A DNA stretch of 64,000 bases. Origin: Treponema sp. GTDB lineage: Bacteria > Spirochaetota > Spirochaetia > Treponematales > Breznakiellaceae. Location: assembly GCA_031268385.1 (NCBI GenBank), contig JAIRXH010000178.1, positions 1 through 64,000 on the forward strand. The letters run 5' to 3'. Below the pieces are notes generated by a model. The model was not told the DNA's origin. It made no database searches and worked only from the letters and a program-made list of their open reading frames with translations. A program made the translations under genes and the position numbers. Shown one piece after another: positions 17,444 through 27,095 of the stretch; the first letter of the stretch is position 1; every line of letters begins with the position of its first letter.

Positions 17444-18918
17444 CGTTTTTTCCTGAAATAGCCGTACAGTTCCTCTCCGAGGATCCAGTTGTTTCCGGCG
17501 CCCATGGTGATAAAAAGATCCCCTTCCTTGAGCATGGCCTTGAGGGCTTCGACCGCGTCAAGGGGTTCCTCGGCGTAGATCACGCCGTCCCTGAGGGACG
17601 CTGTCTTCTCGTAAAGAACGCGTCCGTCCACGCCGCCCGAATAATGTTCGCGGGCAGATCCGTAAATTTTGTGAAGAAAGACCAAGTCGGCGTTTTTAAA
17701 CGAGGCGGCAAAATCGTCAAGCAGCGCCGCGGTACGGCTGTAGGTATGGGACATAAAACTTGCGACGATCCTCCGGTCCGGGTAGAATTCACGCAGTCCC
17801 TCAAGCGTCGCCGCTATGGCCGTCGGGTGATGTCCGTAGTCATCCATAAAAAGAATACCCCCCGCCTCCCCTATTATTTCCTCCCTCCGTTTTAATCCCC
17901 TGAATTCCTCAAGCGCCTTCCCCGCTTCCTCCCGCCTATGGCCGTTCCAGCCGCCGTATTCGGCCTTTACAAGCGACGACACCAGCGCAAGGGCAGCCGT
18001 TGCGTCCGAGGCCATGTGCCGGCCCGGAAGACGGAGCGTCATGCTTCCGGGAAAACCTTCAATGCTCATTTCGGCTCTTTCATTTTTTACCGTGTAGTTT
18101 GTTATGCGGAATTCCCCGGCGGCGTTAAATCCGTAGGGTATAAGGGTAAGCGGCCGCCATTCTTTTTCCAGAGTGGAGACAACTTCCACAGCGCCCGGAT
18201 CGTCGGCGCAGTAAATGAGTTCGCCTCCGGGCGGAAGCAGGCGGCAGTATTCAAGAAAGGCGTCGCGTATCGATTCATAGCCGGGATAGTAATCCTGATG
18301 ATCGCTTTCCACACTGGTCAGAACTATGCGCTTTGGCCTGAACGAAAGAAAATGCCGCCTGTATTCGCAGGTTTCGGCGATAAAATATTTGTTCCCCAGC
18401 GACAGGGTGGAATGCCCGCCGAAACTGCCGACGGCGCTTCCGGCAAGCACCTGTACGGGAAGGGAGACCCCCCTGGCAAGGGCCCCGGCCATTGCCGTGG
18501 TGGTTGTTTTTCCGTGCACGCCCGCTATGCCGGAAGAATCAAAAAGTTCCGAATAGAGACCCAGCGCGTCGGTATATTTGAGGACGGGAAGCCCCCGCCG
18601 CAGCGCCTCGGCGATTTCAGGATTTGTTTCCGCGTCGTAGGCCGCCGAATGGATCACGAGGGCAAAATCATCTTTTACATGATCGGCGTCAAAGGAAGGG
18701 TAACAGAGTATTCCCAGATCGTCGAGAATGCGGTCCGTGTAGAATACTTCGCCGCGGTCGGAACCCAGAACCTTCCCGCCGCCCGCCAGCATCAATTCGG
18801 CGAACGCGCACATTCCCGTTCCCTTGATGCCGATAAAGTAAATTGTTTTCCCGTTTTCAAGGAGTTTTTTTAATTCCATACTTACTTGATCATACTTTAA
18901 AGAATCGCCTTCTTTCAA
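17440..18918 (-). CDS. murC: UDP-N-acetylmuramate-L-alanine ligase
   Basis: YFIGIKGTGMCAFAELML, GVHGKTTTTAMAGAL, LTSVESDHQDYY, DDYGHHPTAIAATL. Confidence 0.9.
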   Translation of the reverse strand: MKEGDSLKYDQVSMELKKLLENGKTIYFIGIKGTGMCAFAELMLAGGGKVLGSDRGEVFYTDRILDDLGILCYPSFDADHVKDDFALVIHSAAYDAETNPEIAEALRRGLPVLKYTDALGLYSELFDSSGIAGVHGKTTTTAMAGALARGVSLPVQVLAGSAVGSFGGHSTLSLGNKYFIAETCEYRRHFLSFRPKRIVLTSVESDHQDYYPGYESIRDAFLEYCRLLPPGGELIYCADDPGAVEVVSTLEKEWRPLTLIPYGFNAAGEFRITNYTVKNERAEMSIEGFPGSMTLRLPGRHMASDATAALALVSSLVKAEYGGWNGHRREEAGKALEEFRGLKRREEIIGEAGGILFMDDYGHHPTAIAATLEGLREFYPDRRIVASFMSHTYSRTAALLDDFAASFKNADLVFLHKIYGSAREHYSGGVDGRVLYEKTASLRDGVIYAEEPLDAVEALKAMLKEGDLFITMGAGNNWILGEELYGYFRKKR

Positions 18919-19052
18919 CCTTTTTCCGGAAAAATTTGAGGCGGTTTCAAAAGCTCCGGTTCGCGCTCCGTCCCGGAAAGGCCCGTTCGGGGGGATCTTC
19001 CAGGCGGTTTTCCTCCCTTTGCAACAAAGAACCGTTGCTTTACAATTTCCCC

Positions 19053-20465
19053 ATGAAAAACACCCAGGCGGAAGATCCGCCCCGCATCGACAGTTCCTCC
19101 TGTGTTTTCGGGTGGATATCGCGGTTCATCAATCTGGAAAAAAACGCCGGAAGCCCTCCAGGAAAGCCTTTCCGGCTTGACCGCATGGAGGCGCTCGCGG
19201 AGGCGGCGGAACACCCCGAAAGATACGCCCCGGTCATCCATGTGGCCGGTTCAAAGGGAAAGGGAACGGTTACCGGAATGACGGCCGCCATTCTTGAGTC
19301 AGGCGGGCTGAAAACGGCCCGCTACACATCTCCCGATCTGGGAGACAGGCGGCAGCGTATTACCATGGGAAATGTTTTTTTTGACGAGGAGACGTACATT
19401 GAGGCGGGAAAGGAACTCATCCGCGCGGAGGAAAAAACCGCGCCCGGCGCGGTGAACGCCCCGGAATTTTTTGACGCGGACGGTGGCGGCGAAGGGCCGA
19501 CCTTCTTCGAGCTTATGACGCTGTATTTCTTTCTCTGCGCGCGGAAGGCCCGCTGCGGCGCGATGGCGGTGGAAACAGGCATGGGCGGGAGGCTTGACGC
19601 CACAAACATTGTCGATCCCCTGGTTTCGGTCATTACCCTGATAGAAAGGGAGCACACCGAATATCTTGGAAATACCATAGGGGAGATAGCCGGAGAGAAG
19701 GCGGGAATCATAAAAAGGGGAAAGCCGCTTGTCCTCGCGGAACAGTCCCCCGAAGCCCTTGAGGTCTTCAGGGAAAAGGCCGAACGTATGGGATCCCCTC
19801 TGCTGTACCTCCCCGAACGCGCCCTGGTCAAAAACATCCGCGTCGGCCGGGAAGGGACAAACTTTTCCGTCGATTTTCCGGGGACCCGGCCCGTATCCTT
19901 TCCCGGACTGTTTGTGCCAATTCCGGGCGAAATCCAGGCGTACAACGCCGCCCTCGCGCTGCTCGCGGCAATGACGGCCTTTCCGGCCCTTGATACGGCG
20001 GCGGCCGCGAAAGCCCTTGGAAGTTTTACCCTCCCCGGCCGTTTTGAAAAGGTGCGCGAAAATCCCGCGGTGATAATAGACGGGGCCCATACGGCAAGAA
20101 GCGTTGAACAGTGCGTCAAAACCTTCCTGGGCCTTTACGGACGGGGCGTTCTCCTCTTCGGCTGCGCCGAGGGAAAGGACGCCGGGGGAATGGCCGAAAT
20201 CCTCGTTCCCCATTTTCCGTACATCATCGTCACCGCGCCGGGAACCTTCAAAAAAAGCAGTCCCGAAAAGACCTTTGAAGCCTTCAAAACGGCGGCCCGC
20301 AAGACCGGCGCGGATACGGAGGTGGCGCTTGCACAGGACACAAAGAGAGCGGTGGAACAGGCGCTTGGGACAGGTAAAAAAAAGGGGCTTCCGGTTCTGG
20401 GGACAGGATCGTTCTACCTCGCGGCGGAGATCAGGGGCCTCCAGCCTGAAAATTACGGTCCGTGA
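19053..20465 (+). CDS. folC: Folylpolyglutamate synthase/dihydrofolate synthase
   Basis: HVAGSKGKGTVTGMTAAIL, TGMGGRLDATNIV, IDGAHTARSV. Start set at ATG 19053. Confidence 0.85.
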   Translation: MKNTQAEDPPRIDSSSCVFGWISRFINLEKNAGSPPGKPFRLDRMEALAEAAEHPERYAPVIHVAGSKGKGTVTGMTAAILESGGLKTARYTSPDLGDRRQRITMGNVFFDEETYIEAGKELIRAEEKTAPGAVNAPEFFDADGGGEGPTFFELMTLYFFLCARKARCGAMAVETGMGGRLDATNIVDPLVSVITLIEREHTEYLGNTIGEIAGEKAGIIKRGKPLVLAEQSPEALEVFREKAERMGSPLLYLPERALVKNIRVGREGTNFSVDFPGTRPVSFPGLFVPIPGEIQAYNAALALLAAMTAFPALDTAAAAKALGSFTLPGRFEKVRENPAVIIDGAHTARSVEQCVKTFLGLYGRGVLLFGCAEGKDAGGMAEILVPHFPYIIVTAPGTFKKSSPEKTFEAFKTAARKTGADTEVALAQDTKRAVEQALGTGKKKGLPVLGTGSFYLAAEIRGLQPENYGP

Positions 20466-21249
20466 CAAGGGGTTCGCTTTCCAGGCCGGACGGAAAGACA
20501 AGCGGGGCGACGCGGTACTCCCGTTCCCCACCGGAAACAGGATCGGCAAAAAAGAGGGCCTCGCAGCGGAGCGCGAGACCCCGCCGCGCCGGGACCGCGC
20601 CGGGTTTTTCCACAATTCCCCCGGCGGCGTACCCCGGACCGTAGAGCGTGTCATTGAGAATGGGCGTGCCTGTCCAGGCAAGATGACAGCGTATCTGATG
20701 ACGGAAGCCCTTCCGTATGCGGAGCCTTACATAGTGAAGCCCGCCAAGATCCGCGCGCCCGATTATCTCCGTGGTGTACAGCCTTTCGCCGGCCGTCTTT
20801 TCCCCGTTCACCCCTTCCCTTCCGGCCATAACGGGCCGCACCGCCTTTCGGCCCTTGCCATACGGCCTGAAAAGGCTTTCGATACGATCCCCAAAAACAG
20901 GCGGAGGGGGAAAACCCGGCGGACATTCCTTCCGGGGAAAAACCACCGCGCCGTATTCCTTTACAAAACGGCCTTCTTCCTGCTGAACCATGAGGGCGTC
21001 AAAAGCCCGCTGGTTTTTCGCGACAAGCACAAGGCCGTCGGTTTCAAAATCAAGGCGGTGCAAGAGACCGCCCTCGATCTTTTTTCTGCCCGCGATTTCC
21101 AGCGCGGGAGGAAAGAGGACGCCGAACCATTCAACGAGCGTGCCCCCCTCCCCTTCGCGGAGGGGAGCGGTATGCATAAAAGGCGGCTTGTAAACGGCGG
21201 CGTATGACGCGGTTTCCCCGATGATCCGCGCTTCCATATCAGCCTTCAA
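20431..21249 (-). CDS. RluA-family pseudouridine synthase without S4 domain
   Basis: GGLLHRLDFETDGLVLVAKNQRAFDAL catalytic motif; HQIRCHLAWTGTPILND. Confidence 0.8.
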   Translation of the reverse strand: MKADMEARIIGETASYAAVYKPPFMHTAPLREGEGGTLVEWFGVLFPPALEIAGRKKIEGGLLHRLDFETDGLVLVAKNQRAFDALMVQQEEGRFVKEYGAVVFPRKECPPGFPPPPVFGDRIESLFRPYGKGRKAVRPVMAGREGVNGEKTAGERLYTTEIIGRADLGGLHYVRLRIRKGFRHQIRCHLAWTGTPILNDTLYGPGYAAGGIVEKPGAVPARRGLALRCEALFFADPVSGGEREYRVAPLVFPSGLESEPLVTDRNFQAGGP

Positions 21250-22141
21250 GTTTTTCCATGATACACGTAAAACGCCGGGGCACGGGGGCGGTGAATGTTT
21301 GAGCCTCCAGGTGATCCGGAAGGATCAGGCTGAGGGAACGGGCGTGCAGCATGAGGCCGGCTTCCGCGAAACGATCTTCCTTTCCGCCATAGACGGGATC
21401 TCCGGCGATGGGATTCCCGAGCCAGCGCATGTGCACCCTCAACTGATGGGTACGGCCCGTTTTGGGCATCAGAAGCACGAGGGCGCAGCCGTTCCAGCGG
21501 CGTGTTACACGGTACAGGGTAACGGCGGACTTTCCCCCGTCCTCTGATACCACGAAGCGTTTGCGGTTCCGCCCGTCACGGCGGATAAAGGTCGCTATGC
21601 GTCCCCTGTCCTCTTTGGGATTCCCCCGAACTATGGCCGCGTAGATTTTCCGTACCTGTCTTTTTCTGAACTGTTCCGCGAGAAAACGGAGAGCGTCCTC
21701 GTCCTTCGCGGCTATCATTACGCCGGAGGTATCCTTGTCAAGGCGGTGCACAATACCCGGCCTTGAGGAAGGGCCCGCTTCCCCGCCGCAGCGGTAAAGC
21801 AGGGCGTTGGCAAGCGTGCCGCATCTGTTTCCCGCGCCGGGATGCACCACAAGGCCCTGGGGCTTGTTTAGTACGATAACCCTCCCGTCCTCGTACAGTA
21901 CGTCAAGGGGAATATTTTCGGGGACAAGAAAAACGGGCGGGGCGTCCGTCCAGGAAAGCTCCAGCAGATCCCCTTCCCGCACCGTCCGTGATATTTTTAC
22001 ATCCTTTCCGTTTATCTTCGCCGAAAGAAAGCGGGCCTTTACCTGGGAACGGGTAAGAAGGCCAAGGCGTTCCGCCACATAGCGGTCAAGCCTGAGACCC
22101 GGCGGAACGCCGTCTTCCACGGTTACGGCAAACGAAGGCAT
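21239..22141 (-). CDS. rluD: RluD-like 23S rRNA pseudouridine synthase
   Basis: S4 domain then GIVHRLDKDTSGVMIAAK, GRTHQLRVHMRWLGNPIAGDPVYG. Confidence 0.85.
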   Translation of the reverse strand: MPSFAVTVEDGVPPGLRLDRYVAERLGLLTRSQVKARFLSAKINGKDVKISRTVREGDLLELSWTDAPPVFLVPENIPLDVLYEDGRVIVLNKPQGLVVHPGAGNRCGTLANALLYRCGGEAGPSSRPGIVHRLDKDTSGVMIAAKDEDALRFLAEQFRKRQVRKIYAAIVRGNPKEDRGRIATFIRRDGRNRKRFVVSEDGGKSAVTLYRVTRRWNGCALVLLMPKTGRTHQLRVHMRWLGNPIAGDPVYGGKEDRFAEAGLMLHARSLSLILPDHLEAQTFTAPVPRRFTCIMEKLEG

Positions 22142-22668
22142 CAGGGACCGGGAACAGGCGCGTCCCCCGCGTCCCCGTTCCCCGCGTCAAGCGGCGTATG
22201 GACGATGATGGGCGTACCTGGGGGCAGGTACTTTTCCCTCTGCCGGGCGCCGTTCCGCTTGATCTGGACAACAACAAAATCGGTAAAGGCAAGGGCAAAG
22301 GATCCCAGAGCCGCGTAAAGCATAACCCGTTTGTGATCATCGGCGCTCATGTCAATGGCGCCCGCCCCTTTGAGGGGCCAGGGGGCATAGCGCATGTCCC
22401 AGCCGTGCGTGTAAAACCGCCAGCTGTCCATTATGGTGATGGCGATAAACATGGTGAAGGGAAAAGTGCCGAAGGCGACAATCTCCGCGCGGCGGAGTTC
22501 CCTTGTCCACAAGGGAAAGCCCTCCATGTTGAACTGGGTCGCGGGAAGCCCCAGATCCGTCGACTGTCTTGAAACGCTGCTCTGCTGGCCCGAAACACCG
22601 CTCTGCGCGGCGGCAGGAAAGAGGAAAACGGCAAGCAGCATACACAACAGGATGTTTTTCGTGTTCAT
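22141..22668 (-). CDS. Conserved membrane protein of unknown function
   Basis: Signal-peptide-like N-term and two hydrophobic segments; 1-4 nt overlaps with neighbours in an operon. Confidence 0.6.
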   Translation of the reverse strand: MNTKNILLCMLLAVFLFPAAAQSGVSGQQSSVSRQSTDLGLPATQFNMEGFPLWTRELRRAEIVAFGTFPFTMFIAITIMDSWRFYTHGWDMRYAPWPLKGAGAIDMSADDHKRVMLYAALGSFALAFTDFVVVQIKRNGARQREKYLPPGTPIIVHTPLDAGNGDAGDAPVPGP

Positions 22669-23357
22669 GTATGCGCCCTTTCCCCGAAAAGAACCGTGCC
22701 TATGCGTACCAGGGTGGAACCCTCCTCAACGGCAATCTCAAAATCATTGGACATTCCCATGGAAAGGCAGGACCAGTCGTTTTGGGGAAACGCCGCCTCA
22801 AGCCTCTCCCGCGCCTTCCGCGCGGCCCTGAAGGCGGCCCGTACCGGAGCCTCCCCGGTTGTAAAGGGAGCCATGGTCATGATCCCCGCCGGTTTGAGTC
22901 CCGGAAAGGACAGGACCCGTTCCGCGGCGCGAAGAAGGCTGTCCTCGCCGGGGAACCCCCGTTTCGATTCCTCGCCTGTATGGAGTTCCAGCAATACGCG
23001 CAGTTCCTTTCCGGCGGAGATCCCGCCCAGTTCGGCAATCAGGGCGTCACGGTCAACGGACTCCACACAGTCAAAAAAAAGCGCCGCGGATTTTGCCTTG
23101 TTCCGCTGAAGGCTGCCTATAAGATGCAGTTCGGCTCCCGGATGCGATTCCCTGAATCCGTCAAATTTTTCCCTCGCCTCCTGTACCCGGTTTTCGCCAA
23201 AAAGCCGCAGGCCCGCCCGCCAGGCTTCTTCCACCGCCGCCCTGTCGTGGAATTTTGTCACGCCCATGAGGCGCACCTCTTCCCGCTTCCTGCCGGACCT
23301 GAGACAGGCTTCCGAGAGCCTTTCCTCGATACGCAAAAGATTGCTGACGACAGTCAT
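22665..23357 (-). CDS. YggS family PLP-binding protein
   Basis: LMGVTKFHDRAAVEEAWRAGLRLFGENRVQEAREKF, HLIGSLQRNKAK, LSMGMSNDFEIAVEEGSTLVRIGTVLFGER. Confidence 0.9.
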   Translation of the reverse strand: MTVVSNLLRIEERLSEACLRSGRKREEVRLMGVTKFHDRAAVEEAWRAGLRLFGENRVQEAREKFDGFRESHPGAELHLIGSLQRNKAKSAALFFDCVESVDRDALIAELGGISAGKELRVLLELHTGEESKRGFPGEDSLLRAAERVLSFPGLKPAGIMTMAPFTTGEAPVRAAFRAARKARERLEAAFPQNDWSCLSMGMSNDFEIAVEEGSTLVRIGTVLFGERAHT

Positions 23358-24274
23358 CGATGTTTCTCCGAAGAACCTTCCGAAACCGTATCCCCCTCAA
23401 ACCCAAGGGACAGGGCCGCCCCGGCAAGAGAGGCAAACGCCGCGCAGTCGAGATTTTCGGCCCGCTCGTTTTCGCGTATGCCCGCCCGCCGCAGTATTTC
23501 ACGGGCCGTTCCGCCGGCTTCGTCCATGGAACGGATTGGCTTCCCCTTTATTATACGGGAAAAAAGAAAAATTTGAAGGCCGTTTTTAACGGTTTTTCTG
23601 CGGACGGAAAAAAGGCGCCGTACAAGCGGATAAAAAACCCCCGGATACGCGTTCTCGTCTTCAACGGAAAGTTCCATCAGCACTCCGCGCGACTCCACGT
23701 TGGGTACAGGGTAAAACGACGCGCCCTTTATCGTCATGAGCGGCGTAACTTTGTACCGGGAACGGCAGAGTACGGAAAAGGATGAATAGTCCGGCCCTCC
23801 GGGAAGGGCGGCCATGCGCAGGGCCGTTTCCTTCTGAACCATGACCACCACGCGCCTGAAAAGCCGTTTCTCTTCGACAAAACCGGCGAGGAGCGCGGCG
23901 CCTATGTTGTAGGGAAGATTTCCCAGAAGAAAGGGCGCGGGAGGCGTTTCCCGCCATGTTTTCCGGACATCCCCTTCCACGAGGAGGAGCCTGTCCTCGT
24001 CCCGGAACAATTCCCCCAGAAGGCCGGTGAAGCCCGGATCGATCTCAAAGGCCGTGACCCGCGCGCCCCGGTCAAGAAGTCCCCTGGTCATGGCGCCAAG
24101 GCCGGAGCCTATTTCCCAGACCTCATCCCCCGTTCCCGCCCCCAGCGCGTCAAGGAGCGCGTTCCTCACTGTCCCGTTGATCAGGAAATTCTGGCCGTAT
24201 TTTTTCCGCATCCCGAGCCCCCGTTCGTCAAGCAGGGCCTTGAGATCCTTTCCCGAATTGTAATTGACCGTCAT
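23354..24274 (-). CDS. rsmA: 16S rRNA dimethyladenosine transferase
   Basis: KKYGQNFLINGTVRNALLDAL, VWEIGSGLGAMTRGLLDRGARVTAFEID, LLGNLPYNIGAALL. Confidence 0.9.
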   Translation of the reverse strand: MTVNYNSGKDLKALLDERGLGMRKKYGQNFLINGTVRNALLDALGAGTGDEVWEIGSGLGAMTRGLLDRGARVTAFEIDPGFTGLLGELFRDEDRLLLVEGDVRKTWRETPPAPFLLGNLPYNIGAALLAGFVEEKRLFRRVVVMVQKETALRMAALPGGPDYSSFSVLCRSRYKVTPLMTIKGASFYPVPNVESRGVLMELSVEDENAYPGVFYPLVRRLFSVRRKTVKNGLQIFLFSRIIKGKPIRSMDEAGGTAREILRRAGIRENERAENLDCAAFASLAGAALSLGFEGDTVSEGSSEKHR

Positions 24275-25851
24275 GAACCGGCGAAAGAAGGGATGCGGTT
24301 TCTGTCGCGCCTTACCCGGTACGCGAAGAAAAAGATGACGGCGGTAAGGGCAAGAGAGGCCGCGAGCGCCGGCGCGGATCCCGGCGAAAGACCGGGCGCG
24401 GCGGCCGCCAACTCCACGATACCCTTCTGTACCCGGTAAAGGAGGGAAAGCGCCGCCGCCACCGCCCTTCCGGCCGGCGGAAAAATACCGGCAAGGAACA
24501 GAACGGGAATGGAAAGCGCCATGAACACCGTGGCAAGCGGAACAACAAGGAGGCCGGCGGCTATTCCCGCGGGCCTTAAAACGCCGAACCAGTACGCCGT
24601 TACCGGGGCGACGGCGATAAAGGCCCCCGCCGAGGCGGAAAGCGGCCCCAGAATCAGTTCCGGTATTCCGCCGCGTCCCAGTTCATGGAGGGCTTCCCCT
24701 ATGGTCAGTATGCCGAAAAGGGCCAGATAGGAAAGGACAAAGGAAACGGCGGTTCCCGAATCGGGAAAAAGGATGATCTGGACAAGAAAACTCAGGGCCA
24801 AAAGGTTGAGGGGCTCCCGGTGGAGACCCCGGAGCACCGCGGCGGTTCCCAGGAGGTACATGATCACCGCCCGGTTAAGGCTTGGCTGGGGACCGACGAC
24901 AAACACATAGGCCGTAACAAAGACCGCGCAGGAAACGGCGGCGGCCCTGAGGCCGAGCGGTTTTTTCAGCAGAAAAACAACCATGGCGGAAAGAACGGCC
25001 AGGTGCATCCCCGACAGGGCAAGAACATGGGCGCATCCGGCGTCACGGTAGGCCGCCGCGAGATCGCCGTCAAGGGTATCCTTCATGCCAAAAAGCAGGG
25101 CAAGCGAAAGGCCGCTCCAGCCGTCCCGCCCGCCGTCCGCAATTTCGGCAAGCCTTGCTATCCTTTGCCGAACGCCTGTCCTCAGCTGTTCAAGCGGAGA
25201 AGCGGCCTTTGTAACATGCACGGAAACGGCCCTGAAATACGGCCGGCCTCCCGCGCCGGCGTCCGTTCCGGATGTGAAGTTCCCTTCCACATACACGGTA
25301 CAGCCCCGGCCGAACTCCTTTACACGCGGAAGATTTTCTTCGGAAAAATAAACCGGCAGCGATCCCCTGGCGCCGGCCCGCGCGCCCAGACCGTCCACGG
25401 CGTACGCAAGATCGACGCGCCCCATACCACGGCCGCCCTGAAGCGTCCGGGGATCCTCGGCAAGCATACCCGATACCGCCGTAACGGTTTCGGGCGGCAA
25501 ACCGGGAAAGGGCCCCCGGGGAGAAGCCGCGCGCGCGCCCGCTCCGATGAAAACACCCAGCGCGAAAGCCGCGGCAAGACGGGCGGTATAACGGAAAACG
25601 CGGGAAAGATCCCTTTCCTTTTTCCGCACCGCGCCACCGTCCGGAAAAACGGCGGAAGGACGGCTTTCAAAAAAGAAGGCGGGAGCTTCCCCAAGTACGC
25701 GGAAAAAGGAAACGAGAGCGGCGCAGAAAAAAACGGCGAAGACAATACGGCCCGCAAGCCCGCCGTCCCCAAAAAGACCGGCCGGATAGTAGTACAGCGC
25801 CGCGCCGAAAGCGGCCGCAAGGGCCGGAGTAATATGTATTTTCCCTACCAT
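24271..25851 (-). CDS. comEC: ComEC/Rec2-family competence membrane protein
   Basis: AAYRDAGCAHVLALSGMHLAVLSAMV, PQPSLNRAVIMYLLGTAAVLRGLHREPLNLLALSFLVQI; multiple TM segments. Confidence 0.85.
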   Translation of the reverse strand: MVGKIHITPALAAAFGAALYYYPAGLFGDGGLAGRIVFAVFFCAALVSFFRVLGEAPAFFFESRPSAVFPDGGAVRKKERDLSRVFRYTARLAAAFALGVFIGAGARAASPRGPFPGLPPETVTAVSGMLAEDPRTLQGGRGMGRVDLAYAVDGLGARAGARGSLPVYFSEENLPRVKEFGRGCTVYVEGNFTSGTDAGAGGRPYFRAVSVHVTKAASPLEQLRTGVRQRIARLAEIADGGRDGWSGLSLALLFGMKDTLDGDLAAAYRDAGCAHVLALSGMHLAVLSAMVVFLLKKPLGLRAAAVSCAVFVTAYVFVVGPQPSLNRAVIMYLLGTAAVLRGLHREPLNLLALSFLVQIILFPDSGTAVSFVLSYLALFGILTIGEALHELGRGGIPELILGPLSASAGAFIAVAPVTAYWFGVLRPAGIAAGLLVVPLATVFMALSIPVLFLAGIFPPAGRAVAAALSLLYRVQKGIVELAAAAPGLSPGSAPALAASLALTAVIFFFAYRVRRDRNRIPSFAGS

Positions 25852-27074
25852 TTGAGCCGGTTCAAAGCCTCCCTGGCCGCCGCCTTGATCTGTTCGGGGT
25901 AGGATAAATAACTGATATGGAGAAGATTGTCAAACGCCGCCTTGTCTCCCATTTCACCCAGAGTCTTTACCATGGCCATGGTTATCTCGCCGTCATATTC
26001 ACCGTTCCGTTCCATCTGTGAATTGATATATCCCATCTGCAGGGCCAGAGCCTGGGCCGCCTCGGACGTACCCATGGCGCCCATGCAGGCAATCGCCTCA
26101 AGTACGCGTTCCTTTGAAACGGCGCCCCGCTGATAGTCGGTCTGCGTAACATAAAAATGCCGTATCACCAGGGCGTTCGCCCGGTTCCACTGAAGGGACG
26201 CGAGGGTGTTTACCGCCGCGCAGCGGAGGGAAAATATTTCACCCCGGCCTCCTGAGTCCCCGGCAAGTCCCAGGCTCACATCGAGGGCCGTCTCGGCGAT
26301 TTCCCCCTTTTCCGCCGTACCGAAGCGTTCGTTGCCGATACCGGCGTTAAAGGCGGCAAGTTTTTCCGCCGGGGGACCTTCTCTTATAATGCCGGCAAGA
26401 AACCGGCGGTAATCCCCCCCAAGTTCCGCCAGGGCCTTTTCCGCCGCGCGGGCAATGCCGTCAGGATACCCCGAAACAAGGGCGGAAAAAAGGACGGAAT
26501 AGGATGAAACATCCCCCACCGCGCCGATGGCGGCGACGGCGGCTTCCAGCGCAAGGTAATCGACGGCCAAACGGGAACGGTAGCGGCCGGTTTCCCCGGA
26601 GAGGAATTCGTTGAGCCGCTCCGCGACGGACGGATCCCCCTTTCCCACAATCCCCAGCGCCTTTAACACTTCGGTTCTGACCAGGGGATCCCGGTAAACA
26701 CCGAACACCCGCCAGAGAACAGCGGCGGCCGGCGTATAACCGGCCTCCCCGCATCCCCGCGCGGCAAACGCGGCAAGACTTATCATGTCGGGGTCCTGCC
26801 CGAGTATCCCGGCGTTTTCAAGGACAAAGGCGAGGGCAAATTCATAAAGCTGACCTATAAACGCGCGGGCCTGTTCGTCGGTCGCGGCGTCGCGGAGCAC
26901 TTCCGCCTTGGCGTCAAGCGACGCCCGCGTAAAATGCCGTTCGTAGGAAACGAGTATAGGTTCAGGCGGATCCCCTCCGTTTTCCTGGGCCGGAACGGTT
27001 CCGCACACACACAACAGGCCCAGAACAAACGCCGGAATTCTCCCGCGTCCGCCTTCCCCCTTTTTCATCATCAT
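25845..27074 (-). CDS. Exported HEAT-repeat-like protein
   Basis: Signal peptide, then repeated ALGIVGKGDPSVAERL / IGAVGDVSSYSVLFSAL / LGEMGDKAAFDNLL HEAT-like helices. Confidence 0.65.
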   Translation of the reverse strand: MMMKKGEGGRGRIPAFVLGLLCVCGTVPAQENGGDPPEPILVSYERHFTRASLDAKAEVLRDAATDEQARAFIGQLYEFALAFVLENAGILGQDPDMISLAAFAARGCGEAGYTPAAAVLWRVFGVYRDPLVRTEVLKALGIVGKGDPSVAERLNEFLSGETGRYRSRLAVDYLALEAAVAAIGAVGDVSSYSVLFSALVSGYPDGIARAAEKALAELGGDYRRFLAGIIREGPPAEKLAAFNAGIGNERFGTAEKGEIAETALDVSLGLAGDSGGRGEIFSLRCAAVNTLASLQWNRANALVIRHFYVTQTDYQRGAVSKERVLEAIACMGAMGTSEAAQALALQMGYINSQMERNGEYDGEITMAMVKTLGEMGDKAAFDNLLHISYLSYPEQIKAAAREALNRLKW

Positions 27075-27095
27075 TTTTCCATTCCTTTTCCCGGC

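Noticed and set aside
17938-18873. 311-aa + strand ORF opposite murC
   Set aside because: Antisense to a clear MurC; composition-driven open frame with no recognisable domain.
19299-20681. 460-aa minus ORF opposite folC
   Set aside because: Shadow frame; FolC motifs are unambiguous on the + strand.
20104-21207. 367-aa + ORF spanning folC 3' end and RluA antisense
   Set aside because: Overlaps two well-supported genes; no domain or plausible composition.
24685-25902. 405-aa + strand ORF opposite comEC
   Set aside because: Low-complexity Lys/Arg/Gly-rich shadow of the ComEC coding strand.
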